A stretch of DNA of 64,000 bases from Brevibacterium zhoupengii (GTDB taxonomy: Bacteria; Actinomycetota; Actinomycetes; Actinomycetales; Brevibacteriaceae), in NCBI RefSeq assembly GCF_021117425.1, contig NZ_CP088298.1, forward strand, positions 3,844,001-3,908,000. The letters run 5' to 3'. How positions within the stretch are numbered: position 1 is the stretch's first letter; each line of letters begins with the position of its first letter. Shown in pieces: positions 34,830 to 43,835 of this stretch. Below the pieces are notes generated by a model. That model saw only the letters and a list, made by a program, of their open reading frames with translations, searched no databases and had not been told where the DNA came from. The translations under genes and the position numbers were made by a program.

Positions 34830-35621
34830 GACCTCCGTGGACAACGCGTCGAGGACCAGGTCGACATCGGAGGAATCCTCGCAGGACGCGATGACCGTGA
34901 GCGGATTCTCGGGATCGCGCTTGCTGCGCAGCTCCTGGTAGATGAGGATGGCCGCCCAGGCGCGGGCACGGTCTTCGCGCTCGCGTAGGTAGTCGATGTT
35001 GTCGAGGACGACGACCGGTGCCTGGGCGAGGCTGGCAAGACCGAACTCAAGGAGGAATTTCTGCAGCTCGCTGAGTTCGGAGACGAAGGCCTTGCCTTCG
35101 TCATCGATGAGGAAATCGGCGTCCTTGGCGTCAGATGAGGAGAAGGTACCCTCAGGAAGGCGGTCGATCACCTCGGTGGCGGAAGCGAAAGTCTCGCGGA
35201 TGACGTCGATAACCTCGCGCAGGGAGGACTTCGAGACCCAGGGTTTGTACCAGGGCTGGAGCATGATCAGCCGTTCGGCGATGTGCTGGGCGAGTGTGAA
35301 GTCGTTCTCGAGGTCGGTGAGACCGGCGATGTGGCCGACTGTCACCTGCCCGCGGACGAGGCGGGGCTGCTTGCGGATATCGAGTTCGCCCACATGGCCC
35401 TCGCCGGAAGTCACGCGCATGCGTCCAGCGATCGAGAGCAGGAGGGATGTCTTGCCGGACCCGGCTGCACCTTGGATGATGGCGACCGAACCGCGGGGGA
35501 CGTCGAGGTCGAGCCCGGAGAATACCTCTCCCTGCTTTCCCGACAGCCCCCATCCGCGAAGACTGACGTGGCCGACCGCCTGTTCTGTCTCATCGACGAG
35601 CGTCTGTGAAGTGCTCTGCAT
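34779..35621 (-). CDS. ABC transporter ATP-binding protein
   Basis: About 280 residues from ATG at 35621, preceded by CAGGA. Walker A IQGAAGSGKTS; the signature and Walker B are non-classical: ELQKFLLEFGLASL for the signature region and VVVLDNIDYL for Walker B (Asn in place of the usual Glu partner). Pairs with YhgE/Pip 93 bp downstream. Atypical B-site implies slow or regulatory ATP use, or a member of a poorly known subfamily. Confidence 0.8.
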   Translation of the reverse strand: MQSTSQTLVDETEQAVGHVSLRGWGLSGKQGEVFSGLDLDVPRGSVAIIQGAAGSGKTSLLLSIAGRMRVTSGEGHVGELDIRKQPRLVRGQVTVGHIAGLTDLENDFTLAQHIAERLIMLQPWYKPWVSKSSLREVIDVIRETFASATEVIDRLPEGTFSSSDAKDADFLIDDEGKAFVSELSELQKFLLEFGLASLAQAPVVVLDNIDYLREREDRARAWAAILIYQELRSKRDPENPLTVIASCEDSSDVDLVLDALSTEVSPTSVSTLQLTQHPRH

Positions 35622-35763
35622 TCCTGTTGCCCCCAAAGTGTGCGACTGTGTCGACCCATTGCGCTGGCCGTTGACGCTGGGAACGCGGTTCAGGCACGCT
35701 CCGCTGCCAAGCACGTTACGCCACATTGGCTCGTACGAAGCCGTTCCGCCTGACGCCGGGTCA

Positions 35764-35781
35764 AGTTACTCATAAGTAACT
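35764..35781. promoter_or_regulatory. Operator candidate upstream of the TDT transporter
   Basis: AGTTACT and AGTAACT form a perfect 7-bp inverted repeat with a 4-bp centre between the divergent ABC ATPase and TDT genes. It overlaps TATAGT, a possible -10. No regulator gene adjoins it. Confidence 0.5.
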
Positions 35782-35857
35782 ATAGTGCCCGAAATTGCTT
35801 GTCGTCGTCAAAATGCGGCGAATGTCTCGAATCCCACAAAAAGTCGATAATGGAGAA

Positions 35858-36964
35858 ATGAGCAATGGACAGACGAGCTTGGCACACCTGCAGACAAGGT
35901 GGGGGCTGAGTCCAGGGACGGTCACACCGGGATGTTTCGCGTCTGTCATGGCCACGGGAATCATGTCCGTCGGCGCGCACCTCAAGGGACTGACAGCACT
36001 CGCGGCGATCCTTTTCTGGCTGGCCGTAGTCCTCTACGTCTTCTTCCTCTCGCTCGTCATCTGGCGTGCCTGCGTGCACAACGAGGAGCTGCGTGCCGAT
36101 CTCCACAACCCGTCGAAGGCCTTCGGATTCTTCACCTTCGTCGCAGCCACCAATGTCCTGGCCACCGCTCTTGAAGGCCAAGCCCACTTCCGCATTGCCC
36201 TCGTAATCTTCAGCGTCGGCCTCGTTGCCTGGCTGATCCTGGGCTACCTCATCCCGTTCTCCGCCGTGCTCGGCTCGTCGAAATCACCCATCCTCACACA
36301 GGTCAACGGCACCTGGTTCGTCTGCGTGGTTGCGGCTCAATCTGTTGCCGTCGCCGCGTCCGGGCTGATGGCGCACCTGCCGACCCCGGAGGCTGCGTCT
36401 GGCATCAACCTCAACTCTGCACTTGCCGTCATCGCTGTCATCGCCTGGAGCGTCGGCATCGGGCTCTACTTCCTCTGTGCCGCCTTCGTCGGGATGAGGG
36501 CGCTGCTCCACCGCATCGGCCCGGAAGACCTCGATGCTCCGTACTGGGTGATGATGGGCGCACTGGCGATCTCGGTGGTCGCAGGTTCGAAGATCCTCGA
36601 GGGTGGGACTGCCCCGATCCTCGCGGCGACGACCGTCATCATCGCGGGCGCCTCGGCGATCCTGTGGTCGATCTCGACCTGGCTCATCCCAGCACTAGTC
36701 ATCGCCGGCCTGTGGCGACACTTCGGCCATCGCTTCCCCCTGGGCTACTCGGCCGGGCTGTGGAGCATGGTCTTCCCACTGGGGATGTACTCTGTGGCGA
36801 GCACGAACGTAGGCAAGGTCGACGATGTGCCGATCATCTCCTGGATCGGCGCTCAGTGGTATTGGATCGCACTAACAGTCTGGGCGATCGTCTTCGCTGC
36901 GATGGTCTGGTCATTCGTGAAGTCCACGAGCGCGAAGAGCTCTTCTGGTTCAGCTGCGGGGTGA
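35858..36964 (+). CDS. TDT-family transporter (TehA/C4-dicarboxylate/sulfite type)
   Basis: About 368 residues from ATG at 35858 (MSNGQ), after TGGAGAA; an earlier in-frame ATG at 35795 is less likely. Ten hydrophobic segments with SPGTVTPGCFASVMATGIM at the first TM, the family start. The TDT family moves tellurite, sulfite or C4-dicarboxylates; which one cannot be said. Confidence 0.8.
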   Translation: MSNGQTSLAHLQTRWGLSPGTVTPGCFASVMATGIMSVGAHLKGLTALAAILFWLAVVLYVFFLSLVIWRACVHNEELRADLHNPSKAFGFFTFVAATNVLATALEGQAHFRIALVIFSVGLVAWLILGYLIPFSAVLGSSKSPILTQVNGTWFVCVVAAQSVAVAASGLMAHLPTPEAASGINLNSALAVIAVIAWSVGIGLYFLCAAFVGMRALLHRIGPEDLDAPYWVMMGALAISVVAGSKILEGGTAPILAATTVIIAGASAILWSISTWLIPALVIAGLWRHFGHRFPLGYSAGLWSMVFPLGMYSVASTNVGKVDDVPIISWIGAQWYWIALTVWAIVFAAMVWSFVKSTSAKSSSGSAAG

Positions 36965-37249
36965 GTGCGTTGCTACGGGGCGGGTAAGATCGGCGTCGCA
37001 GAAGCTGAGTGCGGCGGCGAGCTAAGCCGGACTGCCCTGGAGCAATACGCCCAGCCAGTTTCACGCCCTACATCTGCAACGGTAGGTTTTGGCAGCCCCA
37101 GGTCGCTGAGTGAAACTAGCTGTATCAGGTAGCGGGAACGGTGCGACTTAGCAGGCGAGGTGCGGAACAGCACTGAGTGTATGAGTTGGCGTGTACGAGT
37201 CGGCGAAGCAACGCCTACGACGATGCTCAGACTGTTCCCGCACAGCAAA
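36965..37249. other. Non-coding stretch downstream of the TDT gene
   Basis: About 285 bp without a supportable gene. I see no RNA gene, repeat or operator in it; small frames on either strand lack Shine-Dalgarno and coding bias. Confidence 0.5.
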
Positions 37250-37284
37250 AAGCTGCCGCATGCAGGGTATGCATGCGGCAGCTT
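37250..37284. terminator. Strong bidirectional terminator
   Basis: AAGCTGCCGCATGC and its exact complement form a 14-bp stem with a 7-nt loop. The AAAA upstream gives a T-run on the minus strand. It ends the converging DUF805 gene and the TDT gene. Confidence 0.75.
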
Positions 37285-37346
37285 CAGTTCGTTCGTGTTG
37301 AGGACTCTTCGATATGAGCCTCGCTCAATCGAGAACGCTCAGATGA

Positions 37347-37922
37347 TCAGACGTCGAAGCGCTGACCTTCAGGCTTCGAAGGCAAGAGCAGCAGAACGAG
37401 CAGGATGATCGCGCCGACGCCGGGGATGAAGTAGAGGAAGAAGAACGGTCCCGCGAAGTTCCCGTCATGCAGTCGACGCCAGATAATCGCCAGGGTCGGG
37501 ATGAGCATTGCGAGTCCGATGAGACCACCGATGACATAGCCGATCCCAGCAATAATCACTCCGGGACCCGACATGGCAGCCTGTGCAGCAGTCGGATCGT
37601 AGGGATCCACCATCGCCGCGGAACTCGCCGCCATGGTTGCACCGACGATGGCCAGAATCATTGGGATGAGCTGCACCAAAAATCCGAACAGCGCCACCCA
37701 CCAGATCTCGCTGCGCGAGGCGCGGCCCGAGAAATGGGTGTACTTCTTGAAGAAGCGCTTGACAGCCTGGCCGAACGACGCGCCATAAAGAGGGAGGGAC
37801 AGGTCGTCGGGGCTGGCAGCTCCGCGAGGCTGGCCGCCGAATCCACCAGCGCCAGGGCCCATGGCTCCTGGACCTGTGGCACCGGGGCCTGCGGGATATG
37901 CGTTGTTCGCGTCGTAGGACAT
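37347..37922 (-). CDS. DUF805-domain membrane protein
   Basis: 191 residues from ATG at 37922 (MSYDANNAYP). A Gly/Pro-rich N-terminus (~40 residues), then the DUF805 core: FFKKYTHFSGRASRSEIWW at ~60-80 and IPTLAIIWRRLHD, with four TM segments. Function unknown; DUF805 proteins are common small inner-membrane proteins. Confidence 0.85.
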   Translation of the reverse strand: MSYDANNAYPAGPGATGPGAMGPGAGGFGGQPRGAASPDDLSLPLYGASFGQAVKRFFKKYTHFSGRASRSEIWWVALFGFLVQLIPMILAIVGATMAASSAAMVDPYDPTAAQAAMSGPGVIIAGIGYVIGGLIGLAMLIPTLAIIWRRLHDGNFAGPFFFLYFIPGVGAIILLVLLLLPSKPEGQRFDV

Positions 37923-38014
37923 GGTGACCTTCGTGTTAGGAAAAATATCGTCTCTGCACAGGAAGTGCGATATCAATTGTGCTACACAGTGACCGGAATC
38001 CTCGCATTCCCGGT

Positions 38015-38030
38015 GTTCCAGATCTGGAAC
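38015..38030. promoter_or_regulatory. 16-bp perfect palindrome upstream of the DUF805 gene
   Basis: GTTCCAGATCTGGAAC, fully symmetric, about 93 bp before the DUF805 start. Just to its left, 37993-38013, is an imperfect ACCGGAAT hairpin. A possible operator. Confidence 0.5.
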
Positions 38031-38188
38031 GTGACATGAACAGTGTGTATCTATGGCCCATCGATACCGTTACGCCGATGCCATGACGCGACAGACGCCC
38101 GAGAGGATCAAGCCTCACGGGCGCCATCAACGCTTCGCCTCAGACGAACGCTCGGAGCAGGAGATCCCTCTCCCGCAACGCTCTCACC

Positions 38189-39493
38189 TCAGGCGTCGCC
38201 GCCGGTGAGAGCATAGGCCTCATCGACCGGAGCCTCCTCGATGTGGCCATCGACGCGACGCAGCGCCTTCCAAGAGACGCTGAGGACCACGACCGCCAAC
38301 AGCACAGTAGCCGCACCGAAGAGGTACGGGACCCCGACGCCGAGGGCCTCTGAGACCGGTCCGGCCACCAGCGGAGCAACGGCGCCGCCGATGAAGCGCA
38401 CACCCGAATACGTTCCCGAAGCCACCGGACGGGGCAGATCGCTGGCCTCCATCGCAGACTCGGTGAAGACCGTGTTGAGCACACCGAGGACCAATCCGGC
38501 GAGGATCACACAGATGATGATCCCGACGAAGGACTCGACGATGAACGACATGACCACGAGGATGGCTGCGAGCGCGATGAGAGTGGCGACGAGAGTGCGC
38601 CGACGACCGATCCGCTTGGTCAGGATCGGGGCGCCGAAGACCGAGGTGATCGCCACACTGATGCCCCAACCGAAGAAGACGAAGCCCAGGCCCATCGCAC
38701 CGAAGTTCTCAATCCCCATCTTCGCGGCCGCCGCTTCGACCGGGAAAGGGCTGTAGGCGAGGATGATGAAGAACCCGAAATTGTACAGCAGCGCGGAGAT
38801 GCCCAGGGCGAGGATTCCGGGGTGAGCGAGAGCGCGGAAGGTGGCGCTGAGCTTGATGGGCTCGGGGTTGGTCTTCAGACCCGACTTTCCACCGGGAAGA
38901 AGAACGACGATTGAGATGAAGCCGATGGCCATGAGGACTGCAGTGCCGAAGAACGGCCCACGCCAGGAGATTCCGCCGAGCAGCCCTCCCAACAGCGGAC
39001 CGGTGGCGATGCCGACGCCGAGCGCGGCCTCATAGAGGATGATCGCCTTCTCAGCACCACCCGAAGCGGCACCGACGATCGTCGAGAGCGCGGTGGAGAT
39101 GAAGAGCGCATTGCCCAGGCCCCAACCCGCGCGGAAGCCGATGATCTGATCTACGGAGCCGGAGAATCCTGCCAGTGCCGCGAATGCGACGATGAGGATG
39201 AGACCGATCAACAGGGTCTTCTTCGCACCGATGCGCGAGGAGAGGAAGCTCGTGAAGAACATCATGGCGCCGGTGATGAAGAGGTAGCTGGTGAACAGCA
39301 GCATCGACTGTGACGGTGAAGCGTTGAGGTCTTCGGAGATCGCGGGCAGAATCGGGTCAACCAGACCGATACCCATAAACGCGATGACCGCGGCGAACGC
39401 GACTGCCCATACTGCTCGTGGTTGACGCAGAATAGATGCTTCCGCGCCCTCCTCATCTTTCAACTGTGCTTCGTTACCTGGTGACACGCTCAT
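38189..39493 (-). CDS. MFS drug/metabolite efflux transporter
   Basis: About 434 residues from ATG at 39493 (MSVSPGNEA), after AGGAA; the frame extends upstream without support. Twelve TM segments; loop 2-3 motif SSRIGAKKTLLIG and motif C region YEAALGVGIATGPLLGGLLGGISWRGPF place it in the DHA (drug:proton antiporter) group of 12 TM. It lies 101 bp after a MarR regulator on the same strand and is likely controlled by it. Confidence 0.85.
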   Translation of the reverse strand: MSVSPGNEAQLKDEEGAEASILRQPRAVWAVAFAAVIAFMGIGLVDPILPAISEDLNASPSQSMLLFTSYLFITGAMMFFTSFLSSRIGAKKTLLIGLILIVAFAALAGFSGSVDQIIGFRAGWGLGNALFISTALSTIVGAASGGAEKAIILYEAALGVGIATGPLLGGLLGGISWRGPFFGTAVLMAIGFISIVVLLPGGKSGLKTNPEPIKLSATFRALAHPGILALGISALLYNFGFFIILAYSPFPVEAAAAKMGIENFGAMGLGFVFFGWGISVAITSVFGAPILTKRIGRRRTLVATLIALAAILVVMSFIVESFVGIIICVILAGLVLGVLNTVFTESAMEASDLPRPVASGTYSGVRFIGGAVAPLVAGPVSEALGVGVPYLFGAATVLLAVVVLSVSWKALRRVDGHIEEAPVDEAYALTGGDA

Positions 39494-39594
39494 TGCTGTT
39501 CCTGCGCACCCTTTCGTCGATATGTTGTGGTTCTCTGTCGTTGGTCTGATGTGACTCGCCGGCTCAATGTGATTGCCGCCGAGGTGGTTCATCG

Positions 39595-40071
39595 TCAGCC
39601 GTTCCGTTCGTCGTCAGGCTGAACCTCGTCGGCATCCACCGGATGCTGATCCTGCAGGTACTGCGAGACCAACCCCAGCGCCCGATGGACGCTGAGCCTG
39701 TCTTCGGGAGTCAGCGCCTCGAAGTAGGGTTCCATCCGCTCGGCCAGTATGTTGCGATTCTCGGCCAGCCTTGTGCGGCCGGCATCGGTCAGCGAGAACT
39801 GCGATGCCCTTCGATCGCTCGCACTGGCCTCGCGCACCACATATCCCGCCTCTTCCAAACGGGCCAGAATTTTCGTCGCAGCCGGCTGAGAGCACAGGTA
39901 GCCCTGTGCGAAATGTCCGACCCGAACAGGTTGGTACTGCTCGACCACGCCGAGGCCACGCAATGTGACCAGGTCACTTTCGTCACCGATCACTCGCCTC
40001 AGCGCCCTGGTCAGACGGGAGGAAACGACAACGAGGCCAGAGACGAGCTCTGCCGAATCAACATCATCCAT
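39595..40071 (-). CDS. MarR-family regulator
   Basis: 158 residues. Winged helix: GYLCSQPAATKILARLEEAGYVVREASASDRRASQFSLT, with flanking dimerisation helices. Upstream of the MFS gene on the same strand, typical of a MarR repressor of an efflux gene. A palindromic site just upstream suggests autoregulation. Confidence 0.85.
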   Translation of the reverse strand: MDDVDSAELVSGLVVVSSRLTRALRRVIGDESDLVTLRGLGVVEQYQPVRVGHFAQGYLCSQPAATKILARLEEAGYVVREASASDRRASQFSLTDAGRTRLAENRNILAERMEPYFEALTPEDRLSVHRALGLVSQYLQDQHPVDADEVQPDDERNG

Positions 40072-40079
40072 AACTCTGG

Positions 40080-40098
40080 TATATACCTAGGTTATGTA
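40080..40098. promoter_or_regulatory. Candidate MarR operator
   Basis: TATATACCTAGGTTATGTA is an imperfect 19-bp palindrome with a perfect ACCTAGGT centre, 8 bp upstream of the marR start codon. Confidence 0.5.
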
Positions 40099-40153
40099 AT
40101 TTCGCAAGGGCTGTGTCACGCCACCGAAGCCTCGACAGTCCGCGTCACCCCTT

Positions 40154-40177
40154 GCAGCCCCGCCCTGGCGGGACTGC
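40154..40177. other. GC-rich hairpin between marR and the riboswitch
   Basis: GCAG-C-CCCGCC and GGCGGG-A-CTGC pair with one mismatch around a 2-nt loop. No T-run follows, so it is not a normal intrinsic terminator. Confidence 0.35.
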
Positions 40178-40250
40178 GGCAGGGCACCAGCGTTTCTCAT
40201 GTGATGGACGTCATGGCCGCCTCGGCGAGGTGCGTGCTAATCTGTGGTCA

Positions 40251-40375
40251 CATGTTCCGGGGACGGTGAAAATCCGTACCGGCGGTGATAGTCCGCGAGC
40301 CGGCTGCATTCGTGCAGATGGTTGACTTGGTGAAATTCCGAGACCGACAGTCAGAGTCTGGATGGGAGGAGCATG
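40251..40375 (+). ncRNA. FMN riboswitch (RFN element)
   Basis: FMN-sensing leader controlling the rib operon. The conserved blocks are all there: GGGACGGTGAAAATCCGTACCGGCGG-type start (at 40259 on), GTGATAGTCCGCGAG, GACTTGGTGAAATTCCGAGACC and GACAGTCAGAGTCTGGATG. P1 can be drawn between CATGTTCC (40251-40258) and GGAGCATG (40368-40375). The 3' P1 strand contains GGGAGG, which can also pair with the 5' arm of the downstream terminator. Confidence 0.95.
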
Positions 40376-40461
40376 GCGACCGCAGTCGTTGAGTTTCGGT
40401 GCATCCCAATGCACTGGCGCACACGTTCGCACGCTCTGATAGTTGCACCCGCAATATCCTC

Positions 40462-40490
40462 CCTCCCGGCATCGGCTCGGGAGGTTTTTT
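40462..40490 (+). terminator. Riboswitch-controlled terminator and SD sequestor
   Basis: CCTCCCG (40462-40468) pairs with CGGGAGG (40478-40484) and TTTTTT follows, ending one base before the ribD start. The 3' arm GGGAGG is also the only ribD Shine-Dalgarno. The 5' arm CCTCCC can instead pair with GGGAGG at 40364-40369 in P1 of the FMN aptamer. Confidence 0.85.
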
Positions 40491-40491
40491 C

Positions 40492-41583
40492 ATGCAGGCA
40501 GAGTTCACCGAACTCGAAACGACCGCGATGTCCGCGGCTCTGCAGGCTGCGCGAAACGGTCACCGCGGCGCGAATCCGCTGGTGGGAGCCGCGATCCTGA
40601 CGAGGGACTCGCAGATCGTCGTCGGCCATCATGCCGGCGCAGGCAGCCCCCACGCCGAGGTGGACGCCATCACCACGGCCATCGACCTCGGCGTCGACCT
40701 CACCGCCTCCACCCTGTTCGCGACCCTGGAGCCCTGCAATCACATCGGCCGGACCGGGCCGTGCACCCAGGCGATCATCGATGCCGGCATTCCCGAGGTC
40801 GTCTTCGCTCTGCCCGATTCCAACGGTGTTGCCGCCGGTGGTGGAGCCACCCTCGCCGAGGCAGGGGTCCGGGTCCGCTCGGGCCTGGGCCGTGACGAGT
40901 CCTCGGCTCTCAATGCCAGGTGGCGTCGTGCTGTCGATGCCGAGCGTCCGTTCGTCACCGCGAAGATCGCGCAGAGTCTCGACGGCATGGTTGCGGCGTC
41001 CGACGGGACCAGCCAATGGATCACCTCGGCGGCTTCGCGAGTGCATTCACATAAGTACCGGTCCCGCGTCGACGGGATCCTCGTCGGCACCGGAACGGTC
41101 CTCGCCGATGACCCCCGACTCAACGCCAGAGGCCCGGGTGGTGAACCGCTGGAATCCCAGCCGGTGCCCATCGTGCTCGGGCTGACCTCCCTGCCGCCGG
41201 AATCCTTCCTCGCACTCAATCCCGACACGGTTCACCTGCGCACACGAGATGTCACTGCAGCGCTGGGCGAACTGCATGCCCGCGGTCTGCGCCACATCCT
41301 CGTCGAGGGCGGGCCCAGCGTGCTCGGCGCTTTCTTCACCGCTGGCGCCGTTGACGAGGTCTTCTGCTATCAGGCTCCTCTGCTGGTGGGGGCGGGAAAA
41401 TCCAGCCTGTCGGGTCTGGGCACATCGACATTGAGCGAGGCAGTCAACCTGGTTTCCGATGAAACTGCTGAACCCGCCATCACACAGCTGGGCCCCGACG
41501 TCCTGCTGCACTTCGTCACCGGCTCGGGCAGCGGTTCGAGTTCCGGCTCAAGTTCCGGCAACACCGACAACTACACCATCTGA
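40492..41583 (+). CDS. ribD: Bifunctional riboflavin deaminase/reductase
   Basis: Second and third steps of riboflavin synthesis: deaminates the pyrimidinone and reduces the ribose side chain with NADPH. 363 residues from ATG at 40492, 7 nt after GGGAGG. Deaminase domain ~1-145 with zinc ligands in HAEVDAI and EPCNHIGRTGPCTQAI; reductase domain ~150-355 with KIAQSLDGMVAASDGTSQWIT and the NADPH region ILVEGGPSVLGAFF. A Gly/Ser-rich tail ends it. First gene of ribD-ribE-ribBA-ribH. Confidence 0.93.
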   Translation: MQAEFTELETTAMSAALQAARNGHRGANPLVGAAILTRDSQIVVGHHAGAGSPHAEVDAITTAIDLGVDLTASTLFATLEPCNHIGRTGPCTQAIIDAGIPEVVFALPDSNGVAAGGGATLAEAGVRVRSGLGRDESSALNARWRRAVDAERPFVTAKIAQSLDGMVAASDGTSQWITSAASRVHSHKYRSRVDGILVGTGTVLADDPRLNARGPGGEPLESQPVPIVLGLTSLPPESFLALNPDTVHLRTRDVTAALGELHARGLRHILVEGGPSVLGAFFTAGAVDEVFCYQAPLLVGAGKSSLSGLGTSTLSEAVNLVSDETAEPAITQLGPDVLLHFVTGSGSGSSSGSSSGNTDNYTI

Positions 41584-41624
41584 CTCATCTCCAACTGACT
41601 ATCGACAATCCATTCGGAGGGCAC

Positions 41625-42341
41625 ATGTTCACCGGCATCATCGAGGAGCTCGGCACCGTCGCAGCCATCGACCACTTGGATGACTCTGCCGTCATCACCA
41701 TCGACGCCAAGGGGCTCGTCGACGACCTCGGCCTCGGCGGCTCGCTGGCTGTCAACGGCGTGTGCCTGACCTCGGTCAGGGACGAATCATCCTCGCCGCA
41801 GGGCGCCTTCACCGCCGAGGTGCAAGGACCTTTCACCGCTGAGGTGATGGGCGAGACCCTGCGCCTGACCGGCCTCGGGGCTCTGCGCACCGGGGACCGG
41901 GTCAACCTGGAGCGTTGCACACCCGCCTCAGGGCGCTTCGATGGCCACGTGGTGCAGGGACATGTCGATGGGTGCGGTGAGCTGTTGAGCCGAGACGACT
42001 TCGCTGAGTGGTCGACCCTGCGCATCGGCATTCCGAACTCTCTGGCGCCCTACACCGCCGTCAAGGGTTCCATCGCCCTCAACGGCGTCTCCCTGACGCT
42101 GACCGCAGTCTCCGAACCTTCCGAGTCCAGCGCCTGGGTCGAGGTCGGGCTCATCCCGGCCACGCTGACCCACACCACGTTCGGCGACCTGTCGCCCGGC
42201 AATCCGGTCAACGTCGAGGTCGACGTGCTCGCGAAGTACACCGCCCGCCTGCTCTCGTTCCGCACAGAAACCGCCGCGGAAACGACCACAGTCTTCAACT
42301 CAACCGACAGCAGCACTCGACAAGGAGCCGACCATGACTGA
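41625..42341 (+). CDS. ribE: Riboflavin synthase alpha chain
   Basis: Dismutates two 6,7-dimethyl-8-ribityllumazines to riboflavin. 238 residues with the MFTGIIEELG start and two lumazine-binding domains, each with a GxS(I)AVNGVCLT or GSIALNGVSLTL segment and a VNxE(V) end (VNLERC and VNVEVD). A little longer than usual by a ~15-residue insert near the N-terminal half and a Thr/Ser-rich tail. Overlaps ribBA by 8 bp. Confidence 0.93.
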   Translation: MFTGIIEELGTVAAIDHLDDSAVITIDAKGLVDDLGLGGSLAVNGVCLTSVRDESSSPQGAFTAEVQGPFTAEVMGETLRLTGLGALRTGDRVNLERCTPASGRFDGHVVQGHVDGCGELLSRDDFAEWSTLRIGIPNSLAPYTAVKGSIALNGVSLTLTAVSEPSESSAWVEVGLIPATLTHTTFGDLSPGNPVNVEVDVLAKYTARLLSFRTETAAETTTVFNSTDSSTRQGADHD

Positions 42342-43728
42342 GACCACCCCGAGCGCTGCTCGACTCGATCCGATCAGCGAGGCAATCGCCGCATTCGCCG
42401 CGGGCCAGCCCATCGTCGTCGTCGATGACGAGGACCGCGAGAACGAAGGCGACCTCATCATGGCCGCTGAGTTCGCCGAGGCTGCCACCATGGGATTCTT
42501 CGTTCGCTACACCTCGGGCGTCATCTGTGCTCCCATGGATGCTGAGCGTGCCGCCGCACTCGAACTGCCGCCCATGGTCTCTGCCAACGAAGACCCGAAG
42601 GGCACCGCCTACACGATCAGCTGCGACGCTGTCGGCGTGACCACCGGCATCAGCGCCGCCGAGCGTGCCCTGACCGGACGTCACCTTGCCGCAGCAGTCC
42701 CAGACCAGGCATCGATCACCCGCCCCGGGCACGTCTTCCCGCTCATCGCGAAGTCCGGTGGAGTCCGTGAACGCCCAGGACACACGGAAGCCGGAGTCGA
42801 ATTCGCTCGGCTGGCCGGTGCCACTCCCGTGGCGATGATCGGCGAGGTAGTCCATGACGACGGTTCGATGATGCGCTTTGACTCCCTCCGCGAATTCGCC
42901 GATGCCCATCAGCTCGTCATGGTCTCGATCGAAGGACTCATCGACTACCTCAATGAGGCGGATCGCGAAGACTCTGTGAATGCCGAACGGCCGGATGCCG
43001 GATCAGCGGGTCTTAGCTCAACTCATGAGTCGGATACGAACCCGCGAGCGCTCGAAGCCTCGGCGGAGGTGCCGCTGCCGACCAAGCACGGGAGCTTCAG
43101 CGCCCGCGCATTCACGATCGACGGCCACGACCACCTCGGCGTGTTCTCCGGGATCGATTCTGCCGCCGTTGCCCATGAACCGGCGGGTCAGGAGCCTTCA
43201 CTGCGCGGGCCCGCTCCCCTGGTTCGGGTGCATTCGGAGTGCCTGACCGGGGACGTCTTCGGATCGCACCGATGTGACTGCGGTGAGCAGCTGGATCTGG
43301 CGCTGCAGCGGATCTCCGATGAGGGTGGCGCCGTGATCTACATGACCGGCCACGAAGGCCGCGGCATCGGGCTGAGCAACAAGCTCCGCGCCTACGCCCT
43401 GCAGGATCGGGGGCTGGACACCGTTGATGCGAACCGTGAACTCGGCTTCCACGATGATGACCGCGACTACCGTGCCGCCGCGGAGATCCTGCGCTCGATC
43501 GGCCTGACTCGCATCCGCCTGCTGACGAACAACCCGGATAAGACTCGGGCGCTCGAGTCGCTGGGGATCACGATCGAGGCAGTCGTTCCGCTTGAGATTC
43601 CTGCGCGGCCGGAGAACTCGAACTACCTCAACACCAAGCGTGAACGCATGCACCACACCCTGACTTTGCCTTCAGTCGTCGGCAGCGCCACCGCCTCGGC
43701 GACCATCGCCGAGAAGCACCACTGCTGA
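42334..43728 (+). CDS. ribBA: Bifunctional DHBP synthase/GTP cyclohydrolase II
   Basis: Provides both precursors of the pathway. N-terminal half (~1-205) is 3,4-dihydroxy-2-butanone-4-phosphate synthase: VVDDEDRENEGDL (acidic Mg site) and RPGHVFPL, with HTEAGVE. The C-terminal half (~245-445) is GTP cyclohydrolase II: zinc-site HSECLTGDVFGSHRCDCGEQL, and GHEGRGIGLSNKLRAYALQD. A Ser/Asp-rich linker of ~35 residues separates them. ATG at 42334 lies within the ribE end. Confidence 0.95.
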   Translation: MTETTPSAARLDPISEAIAAFAAGQPIVVVDDEDRENEGDLIMAAEFAEAATMGFFVRYTSGVICAPMDAERAAALELPPMVSANEDPKGTAYTISCDAVGVTTGISAAERALTGRHLAAAVPDQASITRPGHVFPLIAKSGGVRERPGHTEAGVEFARLAGATPVAMIGEVVHDDGSMMRFDSLREFADAHQLVMVSIEGLIDYLNEADREDSVNAERPDAGSAGLSSTHESDTNPRALEASAEVPLPTKHGSFSARAFTIDGHDHLGVFSGIDSAAVAHEPAGQEPSLRGPAPLVRVHSECLTGDVFGSHRCDCGEQLDLALQRISDEGGAVIYMTGHEGRGIGLSNKLRAYALQDRGLDTVDANRELGFHDDDRDYRAAAEILRSIGLTRIRLLTNNPDKTRALESLGITIEAVVPLEIPARPENSNYLNTKRERMHHTLTLPSVVGSATASATIAEKHHC

Positions 43729-43835
43729 GCAGTTCTGCTGCTGACCGGCACCACCGCTGATCAGACACTTCACTTACAGGCACTCCTCAACACTGACTAT
43801 TGCGGCTATCACGGCCGCGACGAAAGGATCCACCC

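Noticed and set aside
40373..40600. Small ORF starting in the riboswitch (GGAGG before ATG)
   Set aside because: The GGGAGGAG-ATG is part of the conserved RFN 3' strand; the frame then runs out of frame through ribD.
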